Of a DNA stretch of 64,000 nucleotides, positions 52,463-60,614 are shown piece after piece. The notes beneath the pieces were generated by a model. The model did not search any database, was not told where the DNA came from, and saw only the letters and a program-made list of their open reading frames with translations. Position 1 is the first letter of the stretch, and each line of letters begins with the position of its first letter. Position numbers and translations under genes: made by a program. Origin of the DNA: Reyranella aquatilis (GTDB lineage Bacteria > Pseudomonadota > Alphaproteobacteria > Reyranellales > Reyranellaceae); NCBI RefSeq assembly GCF_020880995.1, contig NZ_JAJISD010000005.1, forward strand, positions 248,001 through 312,000, read 5' to 3'.

Positions 52463-53686
52463 TCAGACTGTCGCAAGATGCAGGCCGACGATGGGATCGT
52501 CGCTGAGCGGGGCGATGGTTTCCAGACTCATGTAGCGAGCCCGCTGGACGGCCCATTCGTCGTTTTGTTCGAGCAGCAAGGCTCCGATCAGGCGCGTCAC
52601 GGCGTCCTCGTTGGGAAAGATACCGACGACCTCGCTGCGGCGCTTGATCTCGCCGTTGAGGCGTTCGAGCGGGTTGGTGGAGTGCAGCTTGGCGCGATGC
52701 TGGGCAGGGAACCCCATGTAAGCCAGCACATCGGCCTCGGCATCATCCATCAGTGCCGCCAGTTTCGGCACGCGTGGCCGGGCCTGGTCAGCGACCTGGC
52801 GCCACTGTTTGCGTGCCGCCGTCGCGTCGTCCTGGGCGAAGGCGGTACCTACCCACGCCGAGACAATGCGGCGCTGGGTCTTGCCGGCATAGGCCAGGGC
52901 GTTGCGCATGAAGTGGACGCGGCAGCGTTGCCAGGCTGCTCCGAGGATCTTGGTAATGGCGGCCTTCAATCCCTCATGGGCATCGGAGATCACCAGCTTG
53001 ACGCCACGCAAGCCGCGTCGGGCGAGCGAGCGAAGGAACTCGACCCAGAAAGGTTCGGCCTCACTGTGGCCGACCGTCATGCCCAGCACTTCGCGCCGGC
53101 CGTCGCTGCTGACGCCGACGGCAATAATGACAGCAACCGAGACGATTCGGTGATCGCGCCGGGCTTTGACATAGGTGGCATCGAGCCAGATATAGGGCCA
53201 CTCGCCTTCTATCGGCCGGTTCAGGAAGTTCTGAACCCGCTCGTCGATCTCGCCGCACAGCCGCGAGACCCTTCGGCTGCGCTCAGGGCAGGCCTGGCTC
53301 TTCGATATCCCGCTCATGCCCATCGCCTTGACCAACTCGTCCACGGAACGGGTCGAGATGCCCTGGATGTAGGCCTCCTGGATCACCGCGGTTAGCGCCT
53401 TCTCGGCCATCCGGCGGGGCTCCAGGAAGCCCGGGAAGTAGCTGCCCTTGCGCAGCTTCGGTATGCGCAGCTCGACGGTGCCCGCGCGGGTCTCCCAATC
53501 GCGATCACGGTAGCCATTGCGCTGGTTGAGCCGTTGCGGGCTGCGCTCTGCGGGTCCCGCCCCGCACAGCCCCTCGGTCTCCAGCTCCATCAGCCGTTGG
53601 GCTGCAAAGCCGATCATCTCACGCAGGAACGTCGCATCGGAGCCCTTCTCCAGTAGGGCGCGAAGGGCGATAGTGTCCTCGGTCAT
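52463..53686 (-). CDS. IS256-family transposase with an 8-residue repeat insertion
   Basis: A 407-residue transposase. It starts [17 protein letters not shown], has the conserved block [20 protein letters not shown], the first DDE Asp in [13 protein letters not shown], the second in [14 protein letters not shown] and the Glu in [15 protein letters not shown]. Between GISKSQ and VSRLCGEID lies an extra ACPERSRR that IS256 relatives lack, encoded by a 24-base palindromic repeat (53270-53293), yet the frame is preserved. The element may still be active if the loop tolerates it. Confidence 0.9.
   Translation of the reverse strand: MTEDTIALRALLEKGSDATFLREMIGFAAQRLMELETEGLCGAGPAERSPQRLNQRNGYRDRDWETRAGTVELRIPKLRKGSYFPGFLEPRRMAEKALTAVIQEAYIQGISTRSVDELVKAMGMSGISKSQACPERSRRVSRLCGEIDERVQNFLNRPIEGEWPYIWLDATYVKARRDHRIVSVAVIIAVGVSSDGRREVLGMTVGHSEAEPFWVEFLRSLARRGLRGVKLVISDAHEGLKAAITKILGAAWQRCRVHFMRNALAYAGKTQRRIVSAWVGTAFAQDDATAARKQWRQVADQARPRVPKLAALMDDAEADVLAYMGFPAQHRAKLHSTNPLERLNGEIKRRSEVVGIFPNEDAVTRLIGALLLEQNDEWAVQRARYMSLETIAPLSDDPIVGLHLATV
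53270..53293. repeat. 24-bp palindromic repeat inserted in frame in a transposase gene
   Basis: CCTTCGGCTGCGCTCAGGGC plus AGGC, 24 bases, adds eight codons to the transposase. The same unit with one base changed is at 57151-57174 in another IS256 copy but at a different codon. Confidence 0.75.
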
Positions 53687-54444
53687 CGTGGTGGTCCTTT
53701 GGGTTCAGGTTGCTGGTCTCGACAACCCAACCCTACCCTGGATCACCGCGCTGGCCGCTGACCGGCCCGCCATCGCCTGACTCGTAGCGGTCGCTCAGGC
53801 GGGCCGATCATCGGCCTCCTACACCACCACCGGGGACACGACCAACCGTGTTCGCCAGCGAGCAGGATCGACCTGACGTTGCCCGACGGCGGGCTTGGTG
53901 GCGGAAATACCAGGGCCGGATTGATCCCCGGCGGCTGGTCTTCATCGACGAGACCTGGGCCAAGACCAACATGGCCCGAACCCGTGGCTGGAACCGGCGC
54001 GGCGCGCCGCTGACGGCCAGAGTGCCGCACAGGCACTGGAAGACGCTGACTTTCCTGGCAGCCTTGCGACACGATCGTATCGCTGCTCCTTGCGTCTTCG
54101 ACGGTCCGATCAACGGCACAAGCTTCCTGGCCTACGTCCGCCAGTTCCTGGTGCCGACCCTCAAGCCGGGTGACGTCGTCATCATGGACAATCTGGGCAG
54201 CCACAAAAGCTGGTCCGTCCGCGCCGCCATACGTGCGGCTGGCGCCAAGCTCTTCTTCCTGCCGCCGTATTCCCCCGACCTCAATCCGATCGAGCAGGTC
54301 TTCGCCAAGTTGAAGAGGCTCCTGCGCAAAGCCGAGGAACGCACCGTCGAGCACACATGGCGACGCATCGGACAGCTCCTCCAATGCTTCGAACCCCACG
54401 AATGCGCCGCCTACATCACAAATGCCGGTTACGCTTCGATATGA

Positions 54445-54904
54445 GACGGAAAGACTCTAAGGCGAGCGAGGCTCCACTTTCGGCTTCCTCCCGGAACAGG
54501 CATTGATGCACATCAAGCTCGATGTCTGGTTACCGCGTCGCAGCCTGACCGGCTGTCGCATGCAAACGCGCGGCGAGGGCAATCGATAGCAAGCAGAGGA
54601 GCTCCATCATCTGGCCGGACTGGCAGATGTATTACGGGGCTCTTTCGGCCGCCATGGGAGAGGCCGGAGGCCTCCGCGTCCAGTCTACATTCGCGTAGGT
54701 TGTATCGATCGTCATAGATTGCCGCTTGGAGAGAAGTCAGCGCGACAGCGGCTCGCGTAGCCGCCCCGCTCTGCCTTGCTTTCCTCTCCGTTCGGCTCAC
54801 ATCGCCGTGCCAGGCGCCACTCTAGCGCGCGAGTCGCGCGAAGCGTGACGCGATCAGCATCTGCTACTTGAGCGGCCACAGTGTTTCTTAGTAGGTTCAC
54901 TGCT
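54445..54904. other. 460-base stretch without a recognised gene
   Basis: Only short frames with no family resemblance. It lies between the IS630 remnant and the small plus-strand gene at 54905. Confidence 0.45.
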
Positions 54905-55156
54905 ATGCCAAGAAGCGTACGCGCACTCATTGAACAGGCCCTGACAGCGGCCGATGCGGCGCTGCGCCACAAGCTCGGCCCATGTGGCGAGAAGCTCCCG
55001 CATGTGACGATGGTCCTCATGCGAGACGGCACCGTGGTCATGCGCGGCAACTGTGGGACAGAGTCTCTGGCAGAGTTTAGTGAAGCGCTGCAAAAGATCG
55101 AGCAGGCTCACGGCCGTCAGGAGCAAACCGAGCTCAAGAAACAACGAAGCCGATAG
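54905..55156 (+). CDS. small hypothetical protein
   Basis: An 83-residue protein. It opens PRSVRALIEQALTAADAALRH, has a beta strand pair LPHVTMVLMRDGTVVMRGNCG and a charged helical tail (LAEFSEALQKIEQAHGRQEQ). The distribution of helix and strand looks protein-like rather than a shadow frame. I recognise no family. It is convergent with the XRE regulator at 55323. Confidence 0.5.
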   Translation: MPRSVRALIEQALTAADAALRHKLGPCGEKLPHVTMVLMRDGTVVMRGNCGTESLAEFSEALQKIEQAHGRQEQTELKKQRSR

Positions 55157-55322
55157 CCCGTCGCCGACCGGCGCCCCGACTTGGGTGATTGAGCGTGCAG
55201 GCCGCTCTGCCTTCGCTGCTCACAAGAGCGGACCAGACAGAGCCGCGGCCATAGGAAGCTATCTCCACGAACTCGTGGACTCCCTCGTCGAGAGCCGAAG
55301 GGCACCCGCCCCAGGGACCGGA

Positions 55323-55751
55323 CTACGCTTCGCCGAGTTCGTCGATCAGCTGGTGAATGCGGCGACGTAACGACGGAGTTCGGAGATTGTAGTAGGCACG
55401 AACGAGCGACAGTGCTTCATCTGTGCCGAACACATCGTCGACCGGGTCCTTGTCCTGCTGTTCGGCCTGCCGATTGCGGCGTTCGGCATATCCCTCGAAA
55501 AAGTAGCTGAGAGGCACGCCGAGCGTCCGCCCAAATTCGAACAGGCGTCGTGGCACAGCCCGGTTCACGCCGCTCTCGTATTTCTGCACCTGCTGGAAGC
55601 TGATGCCGGCCGCCTCGCCGAGCTGTGTCTGGCTCATGCCGACAAAAACCCGGCGGCGGCGCAGTCGCTTGCCGACATAGACGTCCAGTGGATCCCTGCG
55701 CTTGTTCGCTGAAGGTTCCTGCTGTTCGAGAACTTGTGCTGTCCTATTCAT
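55323..55751 (-). CDS. XRE family HTH regulator
   Basis: A 142-residue regulator typical of rhizobiales. N-terminal DVYVGKRLRRRRVFVGMSQT leads into the HTH QLGEAAGISFQQVQKYESGVNRAVPRRLF. A short acidic linker (DKDPVDDVFGTDEAL) is followed by a C-terminal helix RAYYNLRTPSLRRRIHQLID. Its ATG overlaps the stop of the upstream P-type ATPase remnant by four bases. Target genes unknown. Confidence 0.88.
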   Translation of the reverse strand: MNRTAQVLEQQEPSANKRRDPLDVYVGKRLRRRRVFVGMSQTQLGEAAGISFQQVQKYESGVNRAVPRRLFEFGRTLGVPLSYFFEGYAERRNRQAEQQDKDPVDDVFGTDEALSLVRAYYNLRTPSLRRRIHQLIDELGEA

Positions 55752-56473
55752 GCGACACCATTCTTGGAGGCGAGGATCGTCAGCGCATCGAAGACGACGA
55801 TACGCACGGAGCCTTCGTGGACGACGACGGCGGCCGGTCCGATTCCAGTCGCCGGCACCAGGAGCGCGACTACGCCCAGGCCGACGACGAGATTCTGGAG
55901 GATGAAGGACCGCGAGTGCCGGCTGGGACCAACTGCGAACGGCAGGTTCTGCAGCCGGTCTGCCATAGTGGCGATGTCGGCGATCTCAAGCGCCACGTCC
56001 AAACTCGCCGCACCAATGGCGACGCCGACGGATGAAGCGGCCACCGCCGGCGCGATAGTGACGCTGTCCCCGAGCCGGTGCGTGTCGTTCAGCCCGATGG
56101 CGCCGAGATCTCGCGTTCCCTCGCGAACGACCATGGTCGATCCGGCCTCGCGAAGTGTCTCAACGGCGCGCGTGGCCTCGGCATCCAGGGCGAGTGTACC
56201 GTCGACACCGACGTTCGGGGTCGGCAACGCGTTGGCCTGTTCCCGTCGCACGTCTGCCATGGTGATGGTGCGGTCGGCATTGGTGAGCCGGGGATTGGAC
56301 GAGATCGCAGTCCTCAGCGCTACATTGCGCTGCTGCTGGAGTTGTGCAGGTGCAGGAGGCAATTGCGCAGGCGGTGCCGTGGCCGCACGCGAGGGCGGCC
56401 GGCCAGTTTGCGCCATCCACGGCGACGCCGCTACGACGGCGAGAGCCGCGTAGACCACAAGACAGGAAGACAT
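55748..56473 (-). pseudogene. chimeric remnant of a heavy-metal P-type ATPase
   Basis: An open 241-codon frame that fuses three parts. Residues 1-40 look like a signal/anchor (SSCLVVYAALAVVAASPW and Pro/Ala linker) unrelated to pumps. The middle, DAEATRAVETLREAGSTMVV followed by GTRDLGAIGLNDT, is the P-type segment before the hinge. The end, GVAIGAASLDVALEIADIAT then MADRLQNLPFAVG, ILQNLVVGLGVVALLVPATG and VHEGSVRIVVFDAL, is the C-terminus of Cd/Zn/Co ATPases. The stretch from the TGDN loop to the GDGVNDAP motif is missing or changed (LGDSVTIAPAVA) and the DKTG phosphorylation domain is absent, so it cannot pump. Confidence 0.75.
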
Positions 56474-56543
56474 GAAAAACCCGATCGCTAGCACTAAAGC
56501 AGCCCGAGCCTGGAAAAGGCATCAGGCGGGCAAGTCGCGAGGA

Positions 56544-56876
56544 TCAGGCCTTGGGGGGTGGAGACGTCAAGAAAGGCGTGAAGGGCGAAAGAGCCCGCAT
56601 CGGTGCCAGCACACAATCGCGGCGATCCACGTCGACTACCGTCAAAGCGGTAGACGGCAGAGAGGCCGCCATACAGAATTGGCACTCCTCGACCGCAAAG
56701 TCGGCCTGATCGTCGGCATGCTGTTCGACCACCGCCGAAATCGCACTAGGCTGCGCGGCCTGCGCGGTGGACAACCCGCACACGTGGAAAGTCGTGACCA
56801 CGGCAACCGCCAAGACGCAGAACAGCCGGAAGAAGGCTGCCACGACGCGTAGGTCAGAAAAGGCGCGATTGACCAT
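56544..56876 (-). CDS. small exported Cys-containing protein of metal-resistance loci
   Basis: A 110-residue protein with an N-terminal signal segment (LRVVAAFFRLFCVLAVAVVT, then FHVCGLSTAQA) and a short mature part that includes EQHADDQADFAVEECQFCMAAS. The His/Asp run and Cys-x-x-Cys-like EECQFC suggest metal binding. Similar small proteins occur beside czc/mer genes, as a general memory rather than a database match. It lies upstream of the dead ATPase on the same strand. A TTGACA hexamer is at 56906-56911. Confidence 0.6.
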   Translation of the reverse strand: MVNRAFSDLRVVAAFFRLFCVLAVAVVTTFHVCGLSTAQAAQPSAISAVVEQHADDQADFAVEECQFCMAASLPSTALTVVDVDRRDCVLAPMRALSPFTPFLTSPPPKA

Positions 56877-57145
56877 AGTTTAATTGAACGCCAACGCTCC
56901 GCTCTTGTCAACTCCGGCGCGGGTCCTTCCTGACTTCAACAGGTCGAACATGCATTGCATTAACTTTCATTAACCGAAGTCGCGGGTCGTGCCCCAGGCA
57001 GTGGTGTAGCTGGCGGTAGCAAGACCGCCCGCGAGCGCGCTCCCTGTTAAGCGCCGTAGCGAGTGGGCGGGCTTGCGGTGGTCACCGGCGATTTCGGGGT
57101 TAGGGTCGGGTTGCAACGACCAACCTGGAACCCGAGAGACCACCG

Positions 57146-57513
57146 ATGACCCTTCGGCTTCGCTCAGGGCAGGCCAATGAGATGATGAACCTGCGCTCGC
57201 TCGTGGAGAAGGCCCCCGACGCGGACCTGCTGCGCGAGATGATCGCTTCTGCCGCTGAACGGCTGATGGCGCTGGAGGTCGGCACGCTCACGGGCGCGCC
57301 GCACGGCGAGAAGAGCGGCAACCGCCTGGTGCAACGCAACGGCTACCGCGACCGGGACTGGGAGACCCGCGCCGGCACGGTCGAACTGCGCATCCCCAAG
57401 CTGCGCAAGGGCAGCTACTTCCCGGGCTTCCTGGAGCCCCGCCGGATGGCCGAGAAGGCGCTAACCGCGGTGATCCAGGAGGCCTACATCCAGGGCATCT
57501 CGACCCGTTCCGT
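57146..57513 (+). pseudogene. truncated IS256-family transposase
   Basis: About 122 codons. It begins MT, then eight residues from the 24-bp repeat (LRLRSGQA), then [20 protein letters not shown], a member of a somewhat different IS256 subgroup from the 52463-53686 copy. From [12 protein letters not shown] to GISTRSV it is identical to that copy. All DDE residues are missing because the gene ends at the junction with the relaxase. Confidence 0.8.
57151..57174. repeat. second copy of the 24-bp palindromic repeat in a transposase gene
   Basis: CCTTCGGCTTCGCTCAGGGC plus AGGC lies after codon 2 of the truncated transposase, adding exactly eight codons in frame. One base differs from the copy at 53270-53293. 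Confidence 0.75.
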
Positions 57514-58228
57514 AGTCGCCAGCGATGTTGAGGGTTTTGCCATCGTCGGTCACGCCCCGAACGATGATGTGAGTGTGAGGGTGGCCGGTGTTGTGGTGAT
57601 TGACCGCGATCCAATCGAGCCGGGTGCCGAGGTCGGCCTCCATCCGCTTCATGAGATCACGGGTGGTCGCGCGATGATCAGAAAGCTCGACTCCCTCTTC
57701 GGATGACACGATGAAGCGGAACTGGTGGCGGTCTTCCCGGCCCCGTTCGATGAACGCACGGCCATCCTCGGCATCCTGGCTGGCCGAGTAGACTTGGCCC
57801 CTCTCACCGTCCCTCGTCACGCCATCACGCTGCAAATAGCGAAGATGCGCGTCGACGGCTTTGCCGCTGACGAACTGCCGCCCTCGGGTGGCACCGGACT
57901 GGGGATTGAGCTTCACGACCCGAGCCTTGACTGCGACCCGCCGCGACCGCGCACGCACGCCACCGTCGCGGCTCCAGGGTTCCCGGTTCTTCAGCACCGC
58001 AGCCACCGAGGCACCACGGCCCCGTTCATTAAACCGGCTGCCTCGCTTCCCGGCGTCGCCCAACCGAGAGGGATTGCCGCCGGCCCGTCGAATAGCCTGT
58101 TGAATCTGGCCGTTGAAGCTGGACGCACGGTCGCCTCCAACACCGCCGCGACGCCTGCCGATCCGCACACCGCCCCGATCCGGTATCGTGCCGGCTCGAA
58201 GGCGGAAATCGTCGTCATCGCGCGACAT
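57514..58228 (-). pseudogene. N-terminal part of an RlxS/VirD2-type relaxase
   Basis: The start MSRDDDDFRLRAGTIPDRGG is typical of RlxS mobilisation nucleases. The relaxase core follows: [57 protein letters not shown] and the metal His cluster in [17 protein letters not shown]. About 238 codons remain; intact relatives are some two to three times longer and carry a C-terminal DUF3363-like region. The frame runs into the partial IS at 57513, so the C-terminus was deleted. The surviving part contains the nicking domain, but whether it still works is open. Confidence 0.8.
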
Positions 58229-58578
58229 GGCCTAACGATTGGGGAGCGACACGAAGTCTTGCAAGCGTCAGAACACAGGCACCGTGGGATGGCGCAGAAA
58301 AGGCGTCTCCTGCGTAGCATCCAAAGGGCTGCCCCATAAGCGACGGCGCCTGAAGCATTGGAAGCAAAGAGAAAAGTCTTTCAGAGGCCATACGCGCGTC
58401 GAGAAGAGCTGGCGCAGCGCGCTTAGGAAACAACGTGCAGACAAGCCTTTAGGAGCACAGCGACGGCAGCGGGGCGACCCGCTTTATCTTGCCGTCCATG
58501 ATTTGGGTCTCTGGGCCGACGAACCTCATGAGCACTCTCATGAGCATAGCTTGATGATCCAGTCGTCTGCTCTCCGCA
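58229..58578. other. 350-base gap upstream of the relaxase
   Basis: No gene seen. In this kind of element the nick region (oriT) often lies between the transglycosylase and relaxase genes or upstream of the latter, so this is a candidate place, but I see no clear nic-site motif. Confidence 0.35.
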
Positions 58579-59397
58579 TCATGGCAGGCGCCCTGCGTTT
58601 CCATTGCGAATAAACAAGCTGTCGGTTCGTGCTTCCAACCGCGATAGGCTCTCGGCAGACCGGCCCCGTGATGGCCGCTCAGTTGTCGTCTTGGGCGCTG
58701 ACGGCGTGACTGCGGAATTTTCCTGATCCCGCGTCACAAATAGCGGCGCTTCCTGCCAGGGAACGATGCGACGGCTGGCGGTGACAATGTCATCGGCCTG
58801 CCGTTCTCCGATCAGAGGCGCGAGAGTGGCCACGTAGAGTTGCGTCTCGTACGGCAACGCTCGGCCTGTGGCCATGTGGTCGTCGTAACGCCCAGGGCCT
58901 GCATTATACGCGGCCAGAAAACCTGGTGAGCCGTAGCGCTCATACAGCTCTCGCAAGTAGGCCGCACCCGCAAGGATGTTGTCGCGCGGATCATACGGAT
59001 TGTCACCGAGATCATGTCGGACACGCAAATCAGCCCAGGTTTCGGGCATGATCTGCATCAGTCCCATGGCGCCTTGAGGTGACAGAGCCCGCACGTCACC
59101 CCCGCTTTCGATCGCCATCACCGCTCCGATCCAGGATGCCGGCACGGCAAATCGCTGCGCCGCTTCGCGCTCGAAGCTTGCATAACGACCGGCGTCCGGT
59201 GCGGTCTTTAGCATCACGGCAGTGGCTGATTCGGCACGGACCACACCACCAGGTGAGACCGCGGCCGACATGAGGAGGACGGCAGCCAGCGAGACGATCA
59301 ATCCGATGCTGTTGTGACGAATCCTGACCGGAAAGGAGGAAGGATTGCGACGCCCTGCGAACGGGCGTGCGAACGGCTCAGAGCCGGGGCACTGCAT
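58579..59397 (-). CDS. lytic transglycosylase, VirB1/TrbN-like
   Basis: A 272-residue exported enzyme that opens peptidoglycan for a conjugation channel. A membrane signal (IGLIVSLAAVLLMSAAVSP) is followed by an SLT domain: catalytic Glu in VMAIESGGDVRALS, then GAMGLMQIMPETW and FLAAYNAGPGRYDDH. A charged Pro/Thr-rich C-terminus follows. ATG 59397 lies just after the S26 peptidase stop with GGAGGA upstream, showing cotranscription with the transfer genes. Confidence 0.88.
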   Translation of the reverse strand: MQCPGSEPFARPFAGRRNPSSFPVRIRHNSIGLIVSLAAVLLMSAAVSPGGVVRAESATAVMLKTAPDAGRYASFEREAAQRFAVPASWIGAVMAIESGGDVRALSPQGAMGLMQIMPETWADLRVRHDLGDNPYDPRDNILAGAAYLRELYERYGSPGFLAAYNAGPGRYDDHMATGRALPYETQLYVATLAPLIGERQADDIVTASRRIVPWQEAPLFVTRDQENSAVTPSAPKTTTERPSRGRSAESLSRLEARTDSLFIRNGNAGRLP

Positions 59398-59399
59398 GG

Positions 59400-59909
59400 T
59401 CAGTCCTCCTTTGTCCAAACGCGATGTGCCCGACCGATGACGGCTGATATCGGCAGCGGCCCGAAATACCGCCCGTCCAGCGAGTCGGCGGATTGCGAAT
59501 TCATGAGGAAGAGAGTGTCCTGGGCGACAACGCGGCAGCCCTGCCAGACGGGCAAAGAACGTCCTCGCCGATCCCGTTCTCGTGCCATCCCAACAGCAAC
59601 TTTATCGATGGTGATGACGAGACCCTGCCGACAGACGGTCTGACCGGGAAGCGCCAGCACATGCTTCAACATGGGAACGCCGCGTGGCAAGTAGTTGCCG
59701 GCTTCGAGGTAGCTGGCGAGCTGGTCCGGCGGCAGGACAGCCACCAGTTCAGAAACATACCGCGTGTCGTTGGGCTCGAGTAAATAAAGCCCGACGGGCA
59801 CGCTGGCCGACGCGTTCCACAGAAGCATCCGATGCGACGGCAGGATGGCCGGTGCCATCAGGCTGACGACGCCCATCCCAATCAGCAGAACGCACACATG
59901 GCGCGTCAC
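59400..59909 (-). CDS. S26 family signal peptidase, TraF-like
   Basis: A 169-residue membrane protease of conjugation systems that matures the pilus subunit. The N-terminal anchor VCVLLIGMGVVSLMAPAI is followed by NASASVPVGLYLLEPND (catalytic Ser in SVPVGLY) and PMLKHVLALPGQTVCR (catalytic Lys). The C-terminal SQSADSLDGRYFGPLP motif is standard. GTG 59909 overlaps the DUF2840 stop by four bases (GTGA). An upstream frame to 60008 would overlap DUF2840 and is rejected. Confidence 0.88.
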   Translation of the reverse strand: MTRHVCVLLIGMGVVSLMAPAILPSHRMLLWNASASVPVGLYLLEPNDTRYVSELVAVLPPDQLASYLEAGNYLPRGVPMLKHVLALPGQTVCRQGLVITIDKVAVGMARERDRRGRSLPVWQGCRVVAQDTLFLMNSQSADSLDGRYFGPLPISAVIGRAHRVWTKED

Positions 59910-60370
59910 GGATCGAGTCTCTGCCGCAGTAGCCAGGCCTTGTGGCGTGCCATCGTATAGGGCCTCAGCGCTTCCCCGACCGCCAGACGACTGTGAACGT
60001 GGCGCCAATAGTCAGGTGCCGCGTCGGCGGGATCGATGCCAAGCGCTTCGACGATATCGATCATCTGCAACACATGCTTGACCTTCGGCCAGCCGGACGC
60101 GCGCAAGAGGATGTCCGCACCCGGCCGCACGTACGGGATGGTTGAGCAGGCTTCGCTCGTGCGCACGGCGCGCAGGATGTCGATGCGTGAAGCGATCGTG
60201 CCGTAGTCGTTGGCGGCCCACCGGACGAAGCCGAAGACACTGCCGGGTGTAAACGAGAGGATCCGCCGTCGCCGATCGAGGATCTGTTCGTCTGCCGGCC
60301 GGCCGAAGCGTATCCATCGTTCAATCTGCTTCTCGAGCCACAGCAGTTCGACATGCGTGAGATCGGTCAT
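59906..60370 (-). CDS. DUF2840 domain-containing protein
   Basis: A 154-residue uncharacterised protein common in RlxS-type elements. MTDLTHVELLWLEKQIERWI opens it, then FTPGSVFGFVRWAANDYGTI and the C-terminal PYTMARHKAWLLRQRL. The start ATG 60370 is chosen for this family opening. It precedes the S26 peptidase and normally follows parA, which is absent here. Its role in transfer is unknown. Confidence 0.85.
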   Translation of the reverse strand: MTDLTHVELLWLEKQIERWIRFGRPADEQILDRRRRILSFTPGSVFGFVRWAANDYGTIASRIDILRAVRTSEACSTIPYVRPGADILLRASGWPKVKHVLQMIDIVEALGIDPADAAPDYWRHVHSRLAVGEALRPYTMARHKAWLLRQRLDP

Positions 60371-60466
60371 GCGCGACCTCGTGGCCGGATCGGACCCGCG
60401 CCTTTTGGCCGGTCCCTTCCCGGCGAGGCTGCTATCCCCGACGGTGGACAAGTCTGGTGCGTTAGA

Positions 60467-60485
60467 CAGATTCCGAAGGAATCTG
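60467..60485. promoter_or_regulatory. perfect short inverted repeat upstream of DUF2840
   Basis: CAGATTCC and GGAATCTG pair around GAA in the gap where parA normally lies. It could be an operator for the transfer-gene promoter or the scar of a deletion. Confidence 0.4.
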
Positions 60486-60545
60486 GGTTAGGGAAGTTAA
60501 GAAGGTGCCAAGCCGTTGAGCGGTCAGGAAAGTCCGGCGATTCTG

Positions 60546-60611
60546 GTCCTCGATAGCACGAGGATCGGGTCCCCGATGGCACGACAGCTCGCGTCCCCGA
60601 TAGCACGAGGC
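60546..60611. repeat. three iteron-like direct repeats beside repA
   Basis: GTCCTCGATAGCACGAGGA (60546), GTCCCCGATGGCACGACAG (60569) and GTCCCCGATAGCACGAGGC (60593) share the core GATaGCACGA and start 23 and 24 bases apart, ending 4 bases from the repA stop. Spacing near two helical turns is typical of initiator-binding iterons at a plasmid-like origin. Confidence 0.65.
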
Positions 60612-60614
60612 GAG

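Larger units (their letters stand above)
52404..53843 (-). mobile_element. IS256-family insertion sequence inside the IS630 remnant
   Basis: A 1440-base element. Its ends, read inward, share TCGTG, CCCC and TGGTGTAGGAG blocks. Host sequence AACCGTG appears on both sides (52397-52403 and 53844-53850), fitting an 8-base duplication with one change (AAACCGTG versus CAACCGTG). It carries one complete transposase. Confidence 0.8.
52301..54444 (+). pseudogene. IS630-family transposase remnant interrupted by an IS256-family element
   Basis: The left piece (52301-52403) encodes CSLAELRDRGVTVSCDTLW and FLREAGISFKKN; the right piece (53844-54444) resumes [18 protein letters not shown] and goes on through [12 protein letters not shown] (first Asp), [13 protein letters not shown] (second Asp) and [21 protein letters not shown] (Glu). 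The N-terminal HTH half is missing. Left of the insertion a run of eight A (expected seven for FKKTV) shifts the frame. The right piece is an open frame of 198 codons from GTG 53848, but it lacks the DNA-binding domain. Confidence 0.8.
56986..57513 (+). mobile_element. partial IS256-family element (5' part only)
   Basis: The left end TCGTGCCCCAGGCAGTGGTG resembles the 5' end of the element at 52404-53843, read from its 53843 side. The copy ends at 57513, where it joins a relaxase gene without an IS terminus. The last 116 bases (57398-57513) are identical to the other copy. Confidence 0.75.

Noticed and set aside
52451..53395. A 314-codon plus-strand frame opposite the IS256 transposase
   Set aside because: It is a shadow of the minus-strand transposase, which has all DDE residues.
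60546..60611. Possible CRISPR array because of regular direct repeats
   Set aside because: Only three units with spacers of about four or five bases, next to repA and no cas gene; iterons are the better reading.
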